Assembly: GCF_001583695.1 (NCBI RefSeq)
Contig: NZ_LOBC01000026.1
Span: 1-63,180, forward strand
Direction of reading: 5' to 3'
From: Bacillus wiedmannii
GTDB taxonomy: Bacteria; Bacillota; Bacilli; Bacillales; Bacillaceae_G
DNA length: 63,180 nt
The notes beneath the pieces were generated by a model. It was not told the DNA's origin and did not search any database. It saw only the letters and a program-made list of their open reading frames with translations. Shown here one piece after another: positions 35,743-44,100 of this stretch (its first letter is position 1; every line of letters begins with the position of its first letter). A program made the position numbers and the translations under genes.

Positions 35743-36513
35743 ATGAAATACACTGTTATTACTGGTGCGAGTTCTGGAATTGGCTATGAATCGGCTTTAG
35801 CCTTTGCAGCTCGCGGAAAGAACTTAATACTTGTAGCTCGAAGACAAGAAGAATTAGACGGATTAAAATTAAAAATTAACGAAATGAATCCAGAATTGGA
35901 TGTTGTTATTCGAAGAACGGATTTATCTATCACGGAAAATGTTTATAAGCTGTATGAAAGCCTACAAGCCTTTCAAATTGAAACGTGGATTAACAACGCC
36001 GGTTTTGGTAATTTCGCCTCCATTGCTGAACAAAATTTAAATAAAATAGAAACGATGTTACATGTAAATATAGAAGCACTAACAATACTCTCCTCTCTTT
36101 TCGTTCGAGATTATTCAATGGTTGATGGCACACAACTTATTAACGTTTCATCAGGCGGTGGATACACAATCGTTGCTGATGCTGTTACGTATTGCGCTAC
36201 GAAATTCTATGTAAGTGCATTTACAGAAGGTTTATCTCACGAATTGAAACAACAAGGTGCAAAACTGCAAGCAAAGGTTTTAGCACCTGGTGCAACTGAA
36301 ACAGAGTTTGCAAAACGTTCATTTGATATTGATGAATTCCAATACGATAATGTTGTACCGAAATTCCACACCGCAAAACAAATGGCACAATTTATGCTTG
36401 ATCTTTACGAAAGCGATAGAGTTGTAGGGCTTGTCGATGGTTCTACTTATAACTATGAGCTTAAAAATCCCATTTTTAATTTTGCGGTAAGAAAAACGAA
36501 TTCAAGTTCTTAA
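35743..36513 (+). CDS. Short-chain dehydrogenase/reductase
   Basis: 256 residues. The NAD(P) motif TGASSGIG is at residues 6-13, NNAG follows, and the active-site YCATK is preceded by the Ser of NVSSGGG. The basic RRQEE after beta-2 suggests NADPH preference. It is DltE/YqjQ-like in overall layout. The ATG has AGGGGG 7 nt upstream. It is controlled by the adjacent MerR regulator, judging from its promoter. The substrate is unknown. Confidence 0.88.
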   Translation: MKYTVITGASSGIGYESALAFAARGKNLILVARRQEELDGLKLKINEMNPELDVVIRRTDLSITENVYKLYESLQAFQIETWINNAGFGNFASIAEQNLNKIETMLHVNIEALTILSSLFVRDYSMVDGTQLINVSSGGGYTIVADAVTYCATKFYVSAFTEGLSHELKQQGAKLQAKVLAPGATETEFAKRSFDIDEFQYDNVVPKFHTAKQMAQFMLDLYESDRVVGLVDGSTYNYELKNPIFNFAVRKTNSSS

Positions 36514-36532
36514 ATTCCCCTAAAATATAGAT

Positions 36533-36568
36533 GCTCACTATTACGTAAATAATAGTGGGCCTTTTTTC
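36533..36568 (+). terminator. Terminator of the SDR gene
   Basis: 11-bp stem GCTCACTATTA / TAATAGTGGGC (one wobble) and then CTTTTTT. Confidence 0.85.
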
Positions 36569-36578
36569 TCTGAAAATT

Positions 36579-37034
36579 TCACCCAACATATCGAATCATC
36601 GCCACCTCATCACAATAATCCACCTTTGGACAATGTCTACAATCGATCCATACTTTCTCTGGTAACGCATCTCTATTCACAAAATCAAACCCGCACTTTT
36701 GAAAAAATTCCGTTTCATATGTTAAAGAAATGACTCTATTCACTTTTATTTTCGCTGCCTCATTTATTACATGGTTCACTAACATACGCCCGATTCCTTT
36801 CCCTGCGTATGTATGCGAGACGGCTAACGACCGGACTTCTGCAAGGTCCTCCCCTAACACATGTAAACCAGCAACCCCAACAATCTCATCGCTTTCTTTC
36901 ACAACATATAAACATTGTAAATATTGATAGAGAGATAAAAGAGAACGTGGTAAAACTACTCCTTCTTTTGCATAAGCTTCAATAAGACTATAAATTTCTT
37001 TCACATCACTCGTAACCGCATTAAAGATTTTCAT
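36579..37034 (-). CDS. GNAT-family N-acetyltransferase (ArgA-like)
   Basis: 151 residues. The acetyl-CoA site is VRSLAVSHTYAGKGIGRMLVNHVI (pattern RxxGxG/A region), and FFQKCGFDFVNRDALPEKVW resembles the single-domain amino-acid N-acetyltransferases. The C-terminus carries CRHCPKVDYC, a cysteine cluster that could bind metal. The substrate is unknown. Confidence 0.8.
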   Translation of the reverse strand: MKIFNAVTSDVKEIYSLIEAYAKEGVVLPRSLLSLYQYLQCLYVVKESDEIVGVAGLHVLGEDLAEVRSLAVSHTYAGKGIGRMLVNHVINEAAKIKVNRVISLTYETEFFQKCGFDFVNRDALPEKVWIDCRHCPKVDYCDEVAMIRYVG

Positions 37035-37162
37035 ATTATATCCCCTTGTCCCCGATATTAATATTTATAACCTAAATTGAATTTTAATACATAATTTTAT
37101 ATAATAATACATCTCTCTTTTCTCCCCGTCAATCACTTTATACAAACAAAAAACCAAGCAAT

Positions 37163-37657
37163 CTAATCGATGCTCGGTTCCTCATTTCGTATCGGCAATA
37201 CCGTCGAATATTTAATTTCACGAAGTGCTAAACTCGTCTGTATCCTTGTAATACCAAGCTTATTCAGCTTTCGAATAAACTGCTCCAGCTCTTTACGATC
37301 ACGATTTGCAACTTTTAATAAATAATCATACTCTCCTGTTAAACAGTGACACTCTAACACTTCAGGCATCATTTCTAATTCTTTTTCCAACACCTCAAGT
37401 TTATCCGATTGATGAATATTCGTACTCATAAAAATGAAGCATAACAAATCAAAACCAAGCTTTTCTTGATTTAAAATAGCTACTTGCTTATCAATGAACC
37501 CTTCTCCATCTAATCTTTTTATTCTTGCATGCATAGCAGCTGGTGATAAATTAACGCGTCGCGCAAGCTCAGCATTACTTACTTGAGACTCCTTCTGCAA
37601 TATATCTAAAATTTGTACATCTAAATCATCCAACACCTTAATAACAGACGACTCCAT
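37163..37657 (-). CDS. Lrp/AsnC-family transcriptional regulator
   Basis: 164 residues. The N-terminal HTH is LDVQILDILQKESQVSNAELARRVNLSPAAMHARIKRLDGEGFI; the RAM effector domain holds CHCLTGEYDYLLKVANRDRKELEQFI. It is divergent from a DMT-family exporter gene, a common Lrp-exporter pairing, so amino-acid-responsive control of that gene is inferred. Confidence 0.9.
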   Translation of the reverse strand: MESSVIKVLDDLDVQILDILQKESQVSNAELARRVNLSPAAMHARIKRLDGEGFIDKQVAILNQEKLGFDLLCFIFMSTNIHQSDKLEVLEKELEMMPEVLECHCLTGEYDYLLKVANRDRKELEQFIRKLNKLGITRIQTSLALREIKYSTVLPIRNEEPSID

Positions 37658-37861
37658 TACAATTCCCCCTTTTTCCTACCGATGATTATTCGAAAAAACA
37701 CCTTACAACTTATATAAAACTGAATATCGTTCCGTAAATATCATTCGAAACAAAACATTTTATCAACTTTTATCCATTATACAAAATAATATATTACACA
37801 ATAAAGAAAAATGCTAAAATTATTTACAATTCACATTGATTACAACAAAGGGGATTTTAAT

Positions 37862-38773
37862 ATGCCTTATTTTTATGTCTTTTTACTATTATTAACGAGC
37901 TTATTATGGGGAGGAAATTTCGTTGTTGGAAAATCGCTCGTTGATCACGCGTCTCCGATGACACTTACAAGTTTAAGATGGATGATTGCGATTGTTTGTT
38001 TATTACCAATCGTATGGTTTAAAGAAAAGAAAATCATTCCACCTCGCGCGGCAATACTTCCGTTAGTACTAATGGGGATTTCAGGGGTCGCTCTTTTTAA
38101 CATCTTTCAATTTCTAGCACTAGAAAAAACATCCGCAACGAATGTAGGGCTTATTTCTACATTAAATGCGATTTCAATTGCATTATTTTCTGTTTTATTT
38201 CTAAAAGAAAAAGTAAATACACTTCAAATCCTATCCATGGTTCTTTCATTCTTTGGGGTTATTCTTGTCCTATTAAAAGGTAACTTTGCACTTTTATTTT
38301 CACTACATTTTAATAGCGGCGATTTATGGATGATTGCGGCTGTTTGTATTTGGGGAATGTATTCTGTTTGTAGTAAATGGGCAACAAAAACAACTACACC
38401 ACTTATGGCAACACTATACTCTGGTATTTTCGGCGTTATTCTATTACTGCCATTTAACATAGGAAGCTTCACCGTTTCCAATATTAATACTTCTTTCCTA
38501 ACATCACTTTTATATACTGGGCTTATTTCCACAGTTCTTTGTATGGTGTTTTGGAATATTGGCGTGCAAAAATTAGGAGCGACTACATCCGGTATTTTTC
38601 TAAACTTCAATCCGATTTTCACAGCTATTTTAGCATTCCTTTTCCTCGGAGAAGAACTAACGTGGATACAAATTTTCGGGACAATAATCGTTGTGACGGG
38701 ATGTTATTTATTTTCTCATTTCAAAACGGTTACTGTTCAGCCAACTAGAGCTTTATTGCGAAAACATTATTAA
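37862..38773 (+). CDS. EamA/DMT-family transporter
   Basis: 303 residues with ten membrane helices forming two EamA repeats: LLWGGNFVVGKSLVDHASPMTLTSLRW opens the first and MIAAVCIWGMYSVCSKWATK the second. Family members export amino acids or metabolites. The ATG has AAGGGG 8 nt upstream; the open frame continues 51 nt further without an SD. It is likely controlled by the divergent Lrp-type regulator. Confidence 0.87.
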   Translation: MPYFYVFLLLLTSLLWGGNFVVGKSLVDHASPMTLTSLRWMIAIVCLLPIVWFKEKKIIPPRAAILPLVLMGISGVALFNIFQFLALEKTSATNVGLISTLNAISIALFSVLFLKEKVNTLQILSMVLSFFGVILVLLKGNFALLFSLHFNSGDLWMIAAVCIWGMYSVCSKWATKTTTPLMATLYSGIFGVILLLPFNIGSFTVSNINTSFLTSLLYTGLISTVLCMVFWNIGVQKLGATTSGIFLNFNPIFTAILAFLFLGEELTWIQIFGTIIVVTGCYLFSHFKTVTVQPTRALLRKHY

Positions 38774-38775
38774 TG

Positions 38776-38808
38776 AAAAAACATCGTCATCCGAGTGGCG
38801 ATGTTTTT
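38776..38808. terminator. Bidirectional terminator after the DMT gene
   Basis: 12-bp stem AAAACATCGTCA / TGGCGATGTTTT (one wobble), A-run before and T-run after. It is shared by converging genes. Confidence 0.85.
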
Positions 38809-39292
38809 ATTTACTCTTCATTTCTTTTATATACTGCTTTTCCTCTTCTGGTGATAAACGTTCCGTCGCCTTGCCAGTATCTCCACCTTGAAGGCTCCAT
38901 AAAAAGTTGTGCTCCTCAACAGTTTGAGAAAAATCTCCTTTTTCCCATCTATTTATAATAGAGAATAACTTCATTTTATATTGAAAACCTGTACTATTTT
39001 CAATATCTCTTTTTACATTAAAAATTTCCTTTTCTGTCATTTCTAAAAATCCCCATTTTTCAGAGGATTTTACTTTTTGGTGCACCATTTTATGCATAGT
39101 AGAAATAATTTCACCTTCACTAGCTTGTGGAGATTCTTCTGCAACTTTCTTCTCTTTTTCGTTTTCCGCTTGCTGGGTTTGAATATTTTTATTCTCTTTT
39201 TCCACATATGCAAGCAATTTTTTTCCGCCAACTATAGACGAGATGATTACTATAATTGTAATACATATTCCTACAATCCATTTAAAAAGCAT
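38807..39292 (-). CDS. Membrane-anchored hypothetical protein (possibly DUF6241)
   Basis: 161 residues. One N-terminal membrane helix (WIVGICITIIVIISSIVGG) is followed by a charged linker and a folded domain with STMHKMVHQKVKSSEKWGFLEMT and EHNFLWSLQGGDTGKATERLS. I tentatively match it to DUF6241; its function is unknown. Its start overlaps the stop of the NTF2-like gene (TAATG), so the two are translationally coupled. Confidence 0.7.
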   Translation of the reverse strand: MLFKWIVGICITIIVIISSIVGGKKLLAYVEKENKNIQTQQAENEKEKKVAEESPQASEGEIISTMHKMVHQKVKSSEKWGFLEMTEKEIFNVKRDIENSTGFQYKMKLFSIINRWEKGDFSQTVEEHNFLWSLQGGDTGKATERLSPEEEKQYIKEMKSK

Positions 39293-39693
39293 TAGCTCTT
39301 CATCGCTTCCTTAACAATATGACTATCTACATACTGCTTAAACTTCACGATTTTTCCGTTCTCCAGTTGCCATACATGAACAAACTCTGCTTCAAATGAT
39401 TTTCCCGTTTCTTTATAAACTCCTGAATAAACACCTTCAGCAATAATTACATCTTTTCCGTTTACTTCATGGCACATATTTACACTCGCCTTAAAATCAT
39501 CCCATTCTGATCCTAATCGGCTAAATACATTTTCCATTATTGCTTCTACACCTATATAAGTTCCCCCGTACGGGAATCCTTCTGCCTCTGTCCATTCTAC
39601 TTTTTCAGAGAGGGCTTCTACTAAATGTTTTGCATTTGAAGAAGCTGATCCTTCATACGTGCTTCGAATAATTTCTAAATTTGATTTAGGCAT
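39292..39693 (-). CDS. SnoaL/NTF2-like family protein
   Basis: 133 residues, cytosolic, with the SnoaL_2 pattern: NLEIIRSTYEGSASSNAKHL, VEWTEAEGFPYGGTYIGVEAI and FVHVWQLENGKIVKFKQYVDS. The fold binds small ligands; no enzyme role is assigned. GGGAGG precedes the ATG. Its promoter is overlapped by one palindrome and a second forms a long hairpin in the leader, so it is tightly regulated by an unknown repressor. Confidence 0.8.
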   Translation of the reverse strand: MPKSNLEIIRSTYEGSASSNAKHLVEALSEKVEWTEAEGFPYGGTYIGVEAIMENVFSRLGSEWDDFKASVNMCHEVNGKDVIIAEGVYSGVYKETGKSFEAEFVHVWQLENGKIVKFKQYVDSHIVKEAMKS

Positions 39694-39720
39694 ATTACTT
39701 CCTCCCGTTTTATTTATTTT

Positions 39721-39759
39721 TTGCACAAGTTGTAACATTTACAGTTACAACTTGTGCAA
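39721..39759. promoter_or_regulatory. Palindromic operator/hairpin in the NTF2-like gene leader
   Basis: A 16-bp perfect inverted repeat with a 7-nt spacer whose core TTGTAAC-N7-GTTACAA (39730-39750) repeats the promoter-overlapping site at 39796-39816. Confidence 0.7.
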
Positions 39760-39795
39760 AAAAATATTTATATTGTTTTATTCTTAATCCATCAG

Positions 39796-39837
39796 TTGTA
39801 ATCATTATAGTTACAATCATAATTCAAGTCAAGTCAA
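39796..39837 (-). promoter_or_regulatory. Promoter of the NTF2-like gene overlapped by an operator
   Basis: Minus-strand -35 TTGACT (39827-39832), a 17-nt spacer and -10 TATAAT (39804-39809). The operator TTGTAAC-N7-ATTACAA (39796-39816) covers the whole -10 box. Confidence 0.75.
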
Positions 39838-39853
39838 CAATTTATAAATAAAT

Positions 39854-40258
39854 TTACTTCGCTTTCATTACTTTCTCTTTTACGAAACGATCTACATATC
39901 CTTCTGCTTTTACAACGAATAAATACACACCCATTGTTAATAATGCAAGATCTAATTCATATCCTGGATTCTTTCCATCTCCTAATAAACCTGCTGCTCC
40001 ATTTACCTTTACGATAGCTCCAGCTAAAATAAGAGCGAATAATAGTCCTACATATCTTACGCCTAAACCGATAATTAATAATATACCACCAACTAATTCA
40101 ACTGTTGCTACGCCGTATGCAAGACCACCTGGTAAGCCGATGCTTGTAAACCATCCTGCTACGTTATCGATACCTGATTGAAACTTCGCTAAACCGTGCG
40201 CAAAGAATGTCACTCCTAACACGATACGAATAATTAAATTCCCAATATATTGGTTCAT
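39854..40258 (-). CDS. DoxX-family membrane protein
   Basis: 134 residues with four membrane helices and the DoxX pattern: IRIVLGVTFFAHGLAKFQ at the start, TVELVGGILLIIGLGVRYVGL and a C-terminal helix before VDRFVKEK. DoxX/MhqP-type proteins are induced by quinones or thiol stress in bacilli; that role is inferred. GGAG precedes the ATG. It is upstream of the NTF2-like gene on the same strand but separated by that gene's own promoter. Confidence 0.87.
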   Translation of the reverse strand: MNQYIGNLIIRIVLGVTFFAHGLAKFQSGIDNVAGWFTSIGLPGGLAYGVATVELVGGILLIIGLGVRYVGLLFALILAGAIVKVNGAAGLLGDGKNPGYELDLALLTMGVYLFVVKAEGYVDRFVKEKVMKAK

Positions 40259-40360
40259 TTTGAACTCTCCTTTTTGTTTTGTTATGGTGAACTTTTATTT
40301 ACAAGTCAAAACAATACGGTATTTCATTTCATTCGTCAAATACTTTTTTTAAGAAAACAA

Positions 40361-40391
40361 AAAACATTATCCCTTTTACGGATAATGTTTT
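40361..40391 (-). terminator. Terminator of the mur operon
   Basis: 12-bp stem AAAACATTATCC / GGATAATGTTTT with a 7-nt loop, followed by TTTTTTG... on the minus strand, 28 nt past the mupG stop. Confidence 0.85.
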
Positions 40392-40418
40392 CCTACAGAA
40401 TAGTGCTAATTCAAGCTT

Positions 40419-41483
40419 TTACTCTATTGCACAAAAAAGTTGAAACATTTTTCCAGCGCCAACATACGGCAATAAAGACAAGTCCTCTTCTATAACCATC
40501 CCAACAACATTCACTTTCTCATCTTTAAGCAAATCATGTGTGGCAACTTGCATCTCTCCTGCATATCTACCGTACAATTCATTATCAATTGTAATGCTGC
40601 CTTTCTTTCTTGCAATTGTATGCATTGGCTGTAACACGACTTTATTTTCTTCTCGTGATTCTACAGAGCGAATGACATCACGGGCTGGATCTAGTCTATT
40701 TGTATGCACTTGTTCTACCATTTTTAACACTTCACTTTTCTCTATCAATGGCTTGTACCGCAGCGGAATAATTCCTCTACTCGCACTCGCTATCTCTTGT
40801 ACACTTTCTACACTTCCGCTTATATCCCCGATTAACACCTTATCGACACCACAATCTTGTACAAGTTCTAAGTACGCTTCAAGCGGGCGCATATTGCGGT
40901 GCTTTTCTAACGTTGGTAAGCCTTCATATAACGGACCACGTTTTTCATCATCTCCCGGAATAAATGCCATCGTTTTTATTCCGCACTCATGTAAGTATTC
41001 GTTTTGTTTTTGTAAAAAGGACTTTGCTAGTCCTGTCTCTGGACGCGGATAAAAATTATGCCATGCTTCTACATTCTCTACTCGTATACTTTCTGCAAGT
41101 AACTCTTTCCAAAATGACTTTGTAATCGTACTCGCATTTAAAGCCACTTTCATCTTATGAGATACGCGCGCAATTTCTTTCGGCGTAATGCCATAATCCA
41201 TTCGTAAACCAGTAATACCCCATTCTACTAACTCTTCCACATTTTCGTACGTCATTCCTAAATGGTGTAGCGATTTTGGAGAAACATCGACCATTAATTC
41301 CATTTCATTTTCAAGAGCCTGCTTCCCAAGTATTTGAATTAACTCTTTATACGTATTTGGATCATCTTCTGGTATATGAAGTGATGTAAAAATAGATGAA
41401 AATCCATTTTTCTTCGCTACTTTTAGCCACTCTTCTTGTTTCGTTACTCGTTCTTTTGCAAGATAAATTGAAACTCCAATCAT
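40419..41483 (-). CDS. mupG: 6-phospho-N-acetylmuramidase (MupG, DUF871)
   Basis: 354 residues, full length for the DUF871/MupG family: an N-terminal TIM-barrel (GVSIYLAKERVTKQEEWLKVAKKNGFSSIFTSLHIPE; GITGLRMDYGI; HNFYPRPETGLA) and a C-terminal cyclophilin-like domain (VVGMVIEEDLSLLPYVGAGK). In S. aureus, MupG cleaves MurNAc-6P-GlcNAc taken up by MurP. Here it is the last gene of the murQ-murP-mupG unit, so cytosolic muropeptide recycling is well supported. The distal start and family length agree. Confidence 0.9.
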   Translation of the reverse strand: MIGVSIYLAKERVTKQEEWLKVAKKNGFSSIFTSLHIPEDDPNTYKELIQILGKQALENEMELMVDVSPKSLHHLGMTYENVEELVEWGITGLRMDYGITPKEIARVSHKMKVALNASTITKSFWKELLAESIRVENVEAWHNFYPRPETGLAKSFLQKQNEYLHECGIKTMAFIPGDDEKRGPLYEGLPTLEKHRNMRPLEAYLELVQDCGVDKVLIGDISGSVESVQEIASASRGIIPLRYKPLIEKSEVLKMVEQVHTNRLDPARDVIRSVESREENKVVLQPMHTIARKKGSITIDNELYGRYAGEMQVATHDLLKDEKVNVVGMVIEEDLSLLPYVGAGKMFQLFCAIE

Positions 41484-41506
41484 ATGAATCTCCCTTTCTA
41501 TGAATA

Positions 41507-41533
41507 GAAAAAGAGAAAGGAATCCCTTTCTCT
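41507..41533 (-). terminator. Hairpin with T-run between murP and mupG
   Basis: 9-bp stem AGAGAAAGG / CCTTTCTCT with a 4-nt loop, then TTTTT on the minus strand. It overlaps the murP stop and may reduce mupG expression. Confidence 0.6.
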
Positions 41534-42896
41534 ATATGTTTTCTGCCATTTCTTCTTTGAATCCGAAAAAGTACGTAAAGATGAATCCGAAAGTATATGC
41601 TACTACTAATCCAAGGAAATATAATAAATATTTATTATCAGCAATTAACGGAATTAATGATAATCCTGATACACCAATTCCAAGTGCGGCTGTTTTCATA
41701 ACTGCTTGGAATGCACCACCAACCGCTGCACCTAAACAAGCTGTAAGAAACGGTTTCCCAAGTGGTAATGTAACCCCGTATAATAACGGTTCGCCAATTC
41801 CTAAAAATCCAACTGGTAATGCACCTTTAATTACGTTACGAAGTCGTTTGTTTTTTGTTTTTACATAGATGGCAATCGCTGCTCCTACTTGCCCAGCGCC
41901 AGCCATTGCTAGTACTGGTAATAAAGGCGTTACGTGCGTTTGATTAATAAACTCCATATGAATTGGTGTTAAACCGTGATGTAATCCGACCATAACGAGA
42001 GGTAAAAATGTTCCAGCAAGCACTGCTCCAGCAAATGCGCCGCCAATACTTAAAATACCATTAATTCCGCTTGTAATTCCTTCAGATAAGAAACCTGCTA
42101 CCGGCTGAATGGCTAACATCGTTACGATACTCACCACTAACACAGTAATAAGCGGCGTTACAATAATATCAACTGCATTTGGCACTGCTTTTCGAACTTG
42201 TCTTTCCACTACAACCATAAGCCATGCTGCAAAAATAACTGCAAACAATCCGCCCCGTCCGGGTACGAGCGCTTCACCGAATAATTTTACGTTCGCCATC
42301 GCTGGGTTAAAAATTAAAATACCAGCAATCGCCCCAAGAACTGGTGTCCCGCCAAATTCTTTCGCTGTATTCCAGCCGACTAAAATTCCTAAGAATGTAA
42401 AGATACCGCCGCCAATAAGTAATAGCATTTGTAGCCACGTTGCATTCGGATCAGCACCTGCGTTTTTCGCAAAGTTAGCGACCCCGTTTATAATACCTGA
42501 CGCAACAAGACCCGGAATTAACGGAATGAAAATACTTCCTATTTTTCTTAAAAAGTTTTTCACTGGTGTATTATTTTTCTTCTTAATCTCTGATTTCATC
42601 TCTTGCCCGAGATCTTCAAGATGATGATCTGCCACCTCACCAATTCGCAGTCCTGTTAAACCTTCCATTTCAGCTGCTACTTTATTTACTGTCCCTGGTC
42701 CAACAACAACTTGAAGTGTCTCATCTTCAATAACACCCATAACCCCTTCAACCTTTTTCAAAAGGTCCATATTCACTTTACTTTCATCATGAAGCGTTAA
42801 TCGCAGTCTCGTCATACAATGAGCAATACCACGAATATTTTTTACTCCCCCAAGTTGCTCTGAAATTTCTTTGGCCATTCTCTCTTCTTTCTTCAT
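41532..42896 (-). CDS. murP: PTS N-acetylmuramic acid transporter, EIIBC
   Basis: 454 residues. The EIIB domain at the N-terminus has the phosphorylated Cys27 in IAHCMTRLRL. The EIIC domain follows with about ten membrane helices, including LVASGIINGVANF and FLGIGEPLLYGVTLP. There is no EIIA domain, so a shared glucose-type EIIA is needed. It imports MurNAc (or MurNAc-GlcNAc) as the 6-phosphate. GGGAGGGGG lies 8 nt before the ATG. It stands between murQ and mupG in one operon. Confidence 0.9.
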   Translation of the reverse strand: MKKEERMAKEISEQLGGVKNIRGIAHCMTRLRLTLHDESKVNMDLLKKVEGVMGVIEDETLQVVVGPGTVNKVAAEMEGLTGLRIGEVADHHLEDLGQEMKSEIKKKNNTPVKNFLRKIGSIFIPLIPGLVASGIINGVANFAKNAGADPNATWLQMLLLIGGGIFTFLGILVGWNTAKEFGGTPVLGAIAGILIFNPAMANVKLFGEALVPGRGGLFAVIFAAWLMVVVERQVRKAVPNAVDIIVTPLITVLVVSIVTMLAIQPVAGFLSEGITSGINGILSIGGAFAGAVLAGTFLPLVMVGLHHGLTPIHMEFINQTHVTPLLPVLAMAGAGQVGAAIAIYVKTKNKRLRNVIKGALPVGFLGIGEPLLYGVTLPLGKPFLTACLGAAVGGAFQAVMKTAALGIGVSGLSLIPLIADNKYLLYFLGLVVAYTFGFIFTYFFGFKEEMAENI

Positions 42897-42920
42897 AATA
42901 GAATCCCCCTCCCTATTATT

Positions 42921-43805
42921 TTATAGTGCCTTCTTCACAAACCCTTTCGCTTCTTTTAATTTCTCCAGTGCTTCCCCATACTCACACTGCAATAACACCA
43001 TAACAATCGCGGCTTTCACATTACGTTCTGCTTTTTCGTAATACTCTGCTGCTACTTCATAACTAACACCTGTTGCTTCCACAATAATTCGTTTTGATCG
43101 TTCTACTAACTTTTCATTTGTAGACTGAACATCTACCATTAAGTTTTTATACACTTTCCCTACACCAATCATAGAAGCTGTTGAAATCATATTGAGTACT
43201 AATTTTTGCGCTGTACCAGCTTTCAAACGCGTTGAGCCTGTTAAAATTTCGGCGCCTGTTTCTACTTCCACATTTAGCTTTGCATATTTACTTATTTCAG
43301 CATTTTTATTACAGGAGATACTAGCTGTACTCGCTCCCACGCTATGCGCGTATTTCAATCCGCCAATGACATAAGGAGTTCGACCACTTGCCGCAATTCC
43401 AATTACAGTATCTTTCTCGTTTAATCCGATACTTTTTAAATCTTCTTCCGCGAACTCTTCACGGTCTTCGGCACCTTCCACCGCTTTAGTAAACGCTTTC
43501 AATCCTCCTGCTATAAACCCCTGTACCATTTTATTATCTGTGCCAAATGTCGGCGGACATTCCACTGCGTCTAAAATACCTAAACGACCACTTGTACCAG
43601 CCCCAATGTAAATGAGTCGCCCTTCTCTTTCAAATGATTGAATTACAGTTTGCACAACCTGTTCAATCTGTTCTATCTCTTTTTCAACTGCTAACGCAAC
43701 AGTTCGATCTTCTTCATTCATGCTTTGCAAAACTTCTTTTATACTCATCTCATCTAAATTCATCGTCTTTTCATTACGGTGTTCTGTCGATAAATTTTCT
43801 AACAT
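42921..43805 (-). CDS. murQ: N-acetylmuramic acid 6-phosphate etherase
   Basis: 294 residues with the SIS domain and the MurQ signature YIGAGTSGRLGILDAVECPPTFG. A second block, GSTRLKAGTAQKLVLNMISTA, also matches. It cleaves the lactyl ether of MurNAc-6P to give GlcNAc-6P and lactate. The ATG follows AGGTGG; the frame is open 30 nt further upstream. It is the first gene after the mur promoter, with MurR-like palindromes on both sides of that promoter. Confidence 0.95.
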   Translation of the reverse strand: MLENLSTEHRNEKTMNLDEMSIKEVLQSMNEEDRTVALAVEKEIEQIEQVVQTVIQSFEREGRLIYIGAGTSGRLGILDAVECPPTFGTDNKMVQGFIAGGLKAFTKAVEGAEDREEFAEEDLKSIGLNEKDTVIGIAASGRTPYVIGGLKYAHSVGASTASISCNKNAEISKYAKLNVEVETGAEILTGSTRLKAGTAQKLVLNMISTASMIGVGKVYKNLMVDVQSTNEKLVERSKRIIVEATGVSYEVAAEYYEKAERNVKAAIVMVLLQCEYGEALEKLKEAKGFVKKAL

Positions 43806-43820
43806 ATTACCACCTACTTT

Positions 43821-43901
43821 GAAATTTAATTTCATACTTTTATTATAACTTCAAGAAATTTAAAATCAATACGACTGTATTATTTTATGAAATTTAATTT
43901 C
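43821..43901 (-). promoter_or_regulatory. mur operon promoter flanked by two identical operator sites
   Basis: -35 TTGATT (43864-43869), 16 nt, -10 TATAAT (43842-43847) on the minus strand. The near-palindrome GAAATTTAATTTC occurs exactly at 43821-43833 and again at 43889-43901. MurR is the probable ligand of these sites. Confidence 0.7.
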
Positions 43902-43914
43902 TTTTCATGACGAA

Positions 43915-44064
43915 TTTATCCCACTTTAACTGGCAGTAAGACCCCCACCTCAAATTCAGCGAAAGCAAAGAAGATAGGTGGGGGTCTTACTGCCTGTAAA
44001 AGTCCGATTGGTTCAACTAATAATAAGTGGGGGATGCCCCCCACTTATTAAAGTTTCACTTTAT
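43915..44064. repeat. Complete 150-bp TTTAT-ended repeat (bcr1-like)
   Basis: Bounded by TTTAT at 43915-43919 and 44060-44064. It holds GACCCCCACCT...AGGTGGGGGTC and AATAAGTGGGGG...CCCCCACTTATT hairpins. It is inverted relative to the copy at 31848 and lies between the murR terminator and the mur promoter, so it disrupts neither. Confidence 0.75.
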
Positions 44065-44074
44065 GTCAGTACGC

Positions 44075-44099
44075 AAAAAAAGATGGGTTTCCCCATCTT
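44075..44099 (-). terminator. Terminator of murR
   Basis: 7-bp stem AGATGGG / CCCATCT and seven T on the minus strand, directly after the murR stop. Confidence 0.8.
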
Positions 44100-44100
44100 C

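Noticed and set aside
42109-42624. 171-codon plus-strand frame
   Set aside because: Antisense shadow of murP without a ribosome-binding site or family similarity.
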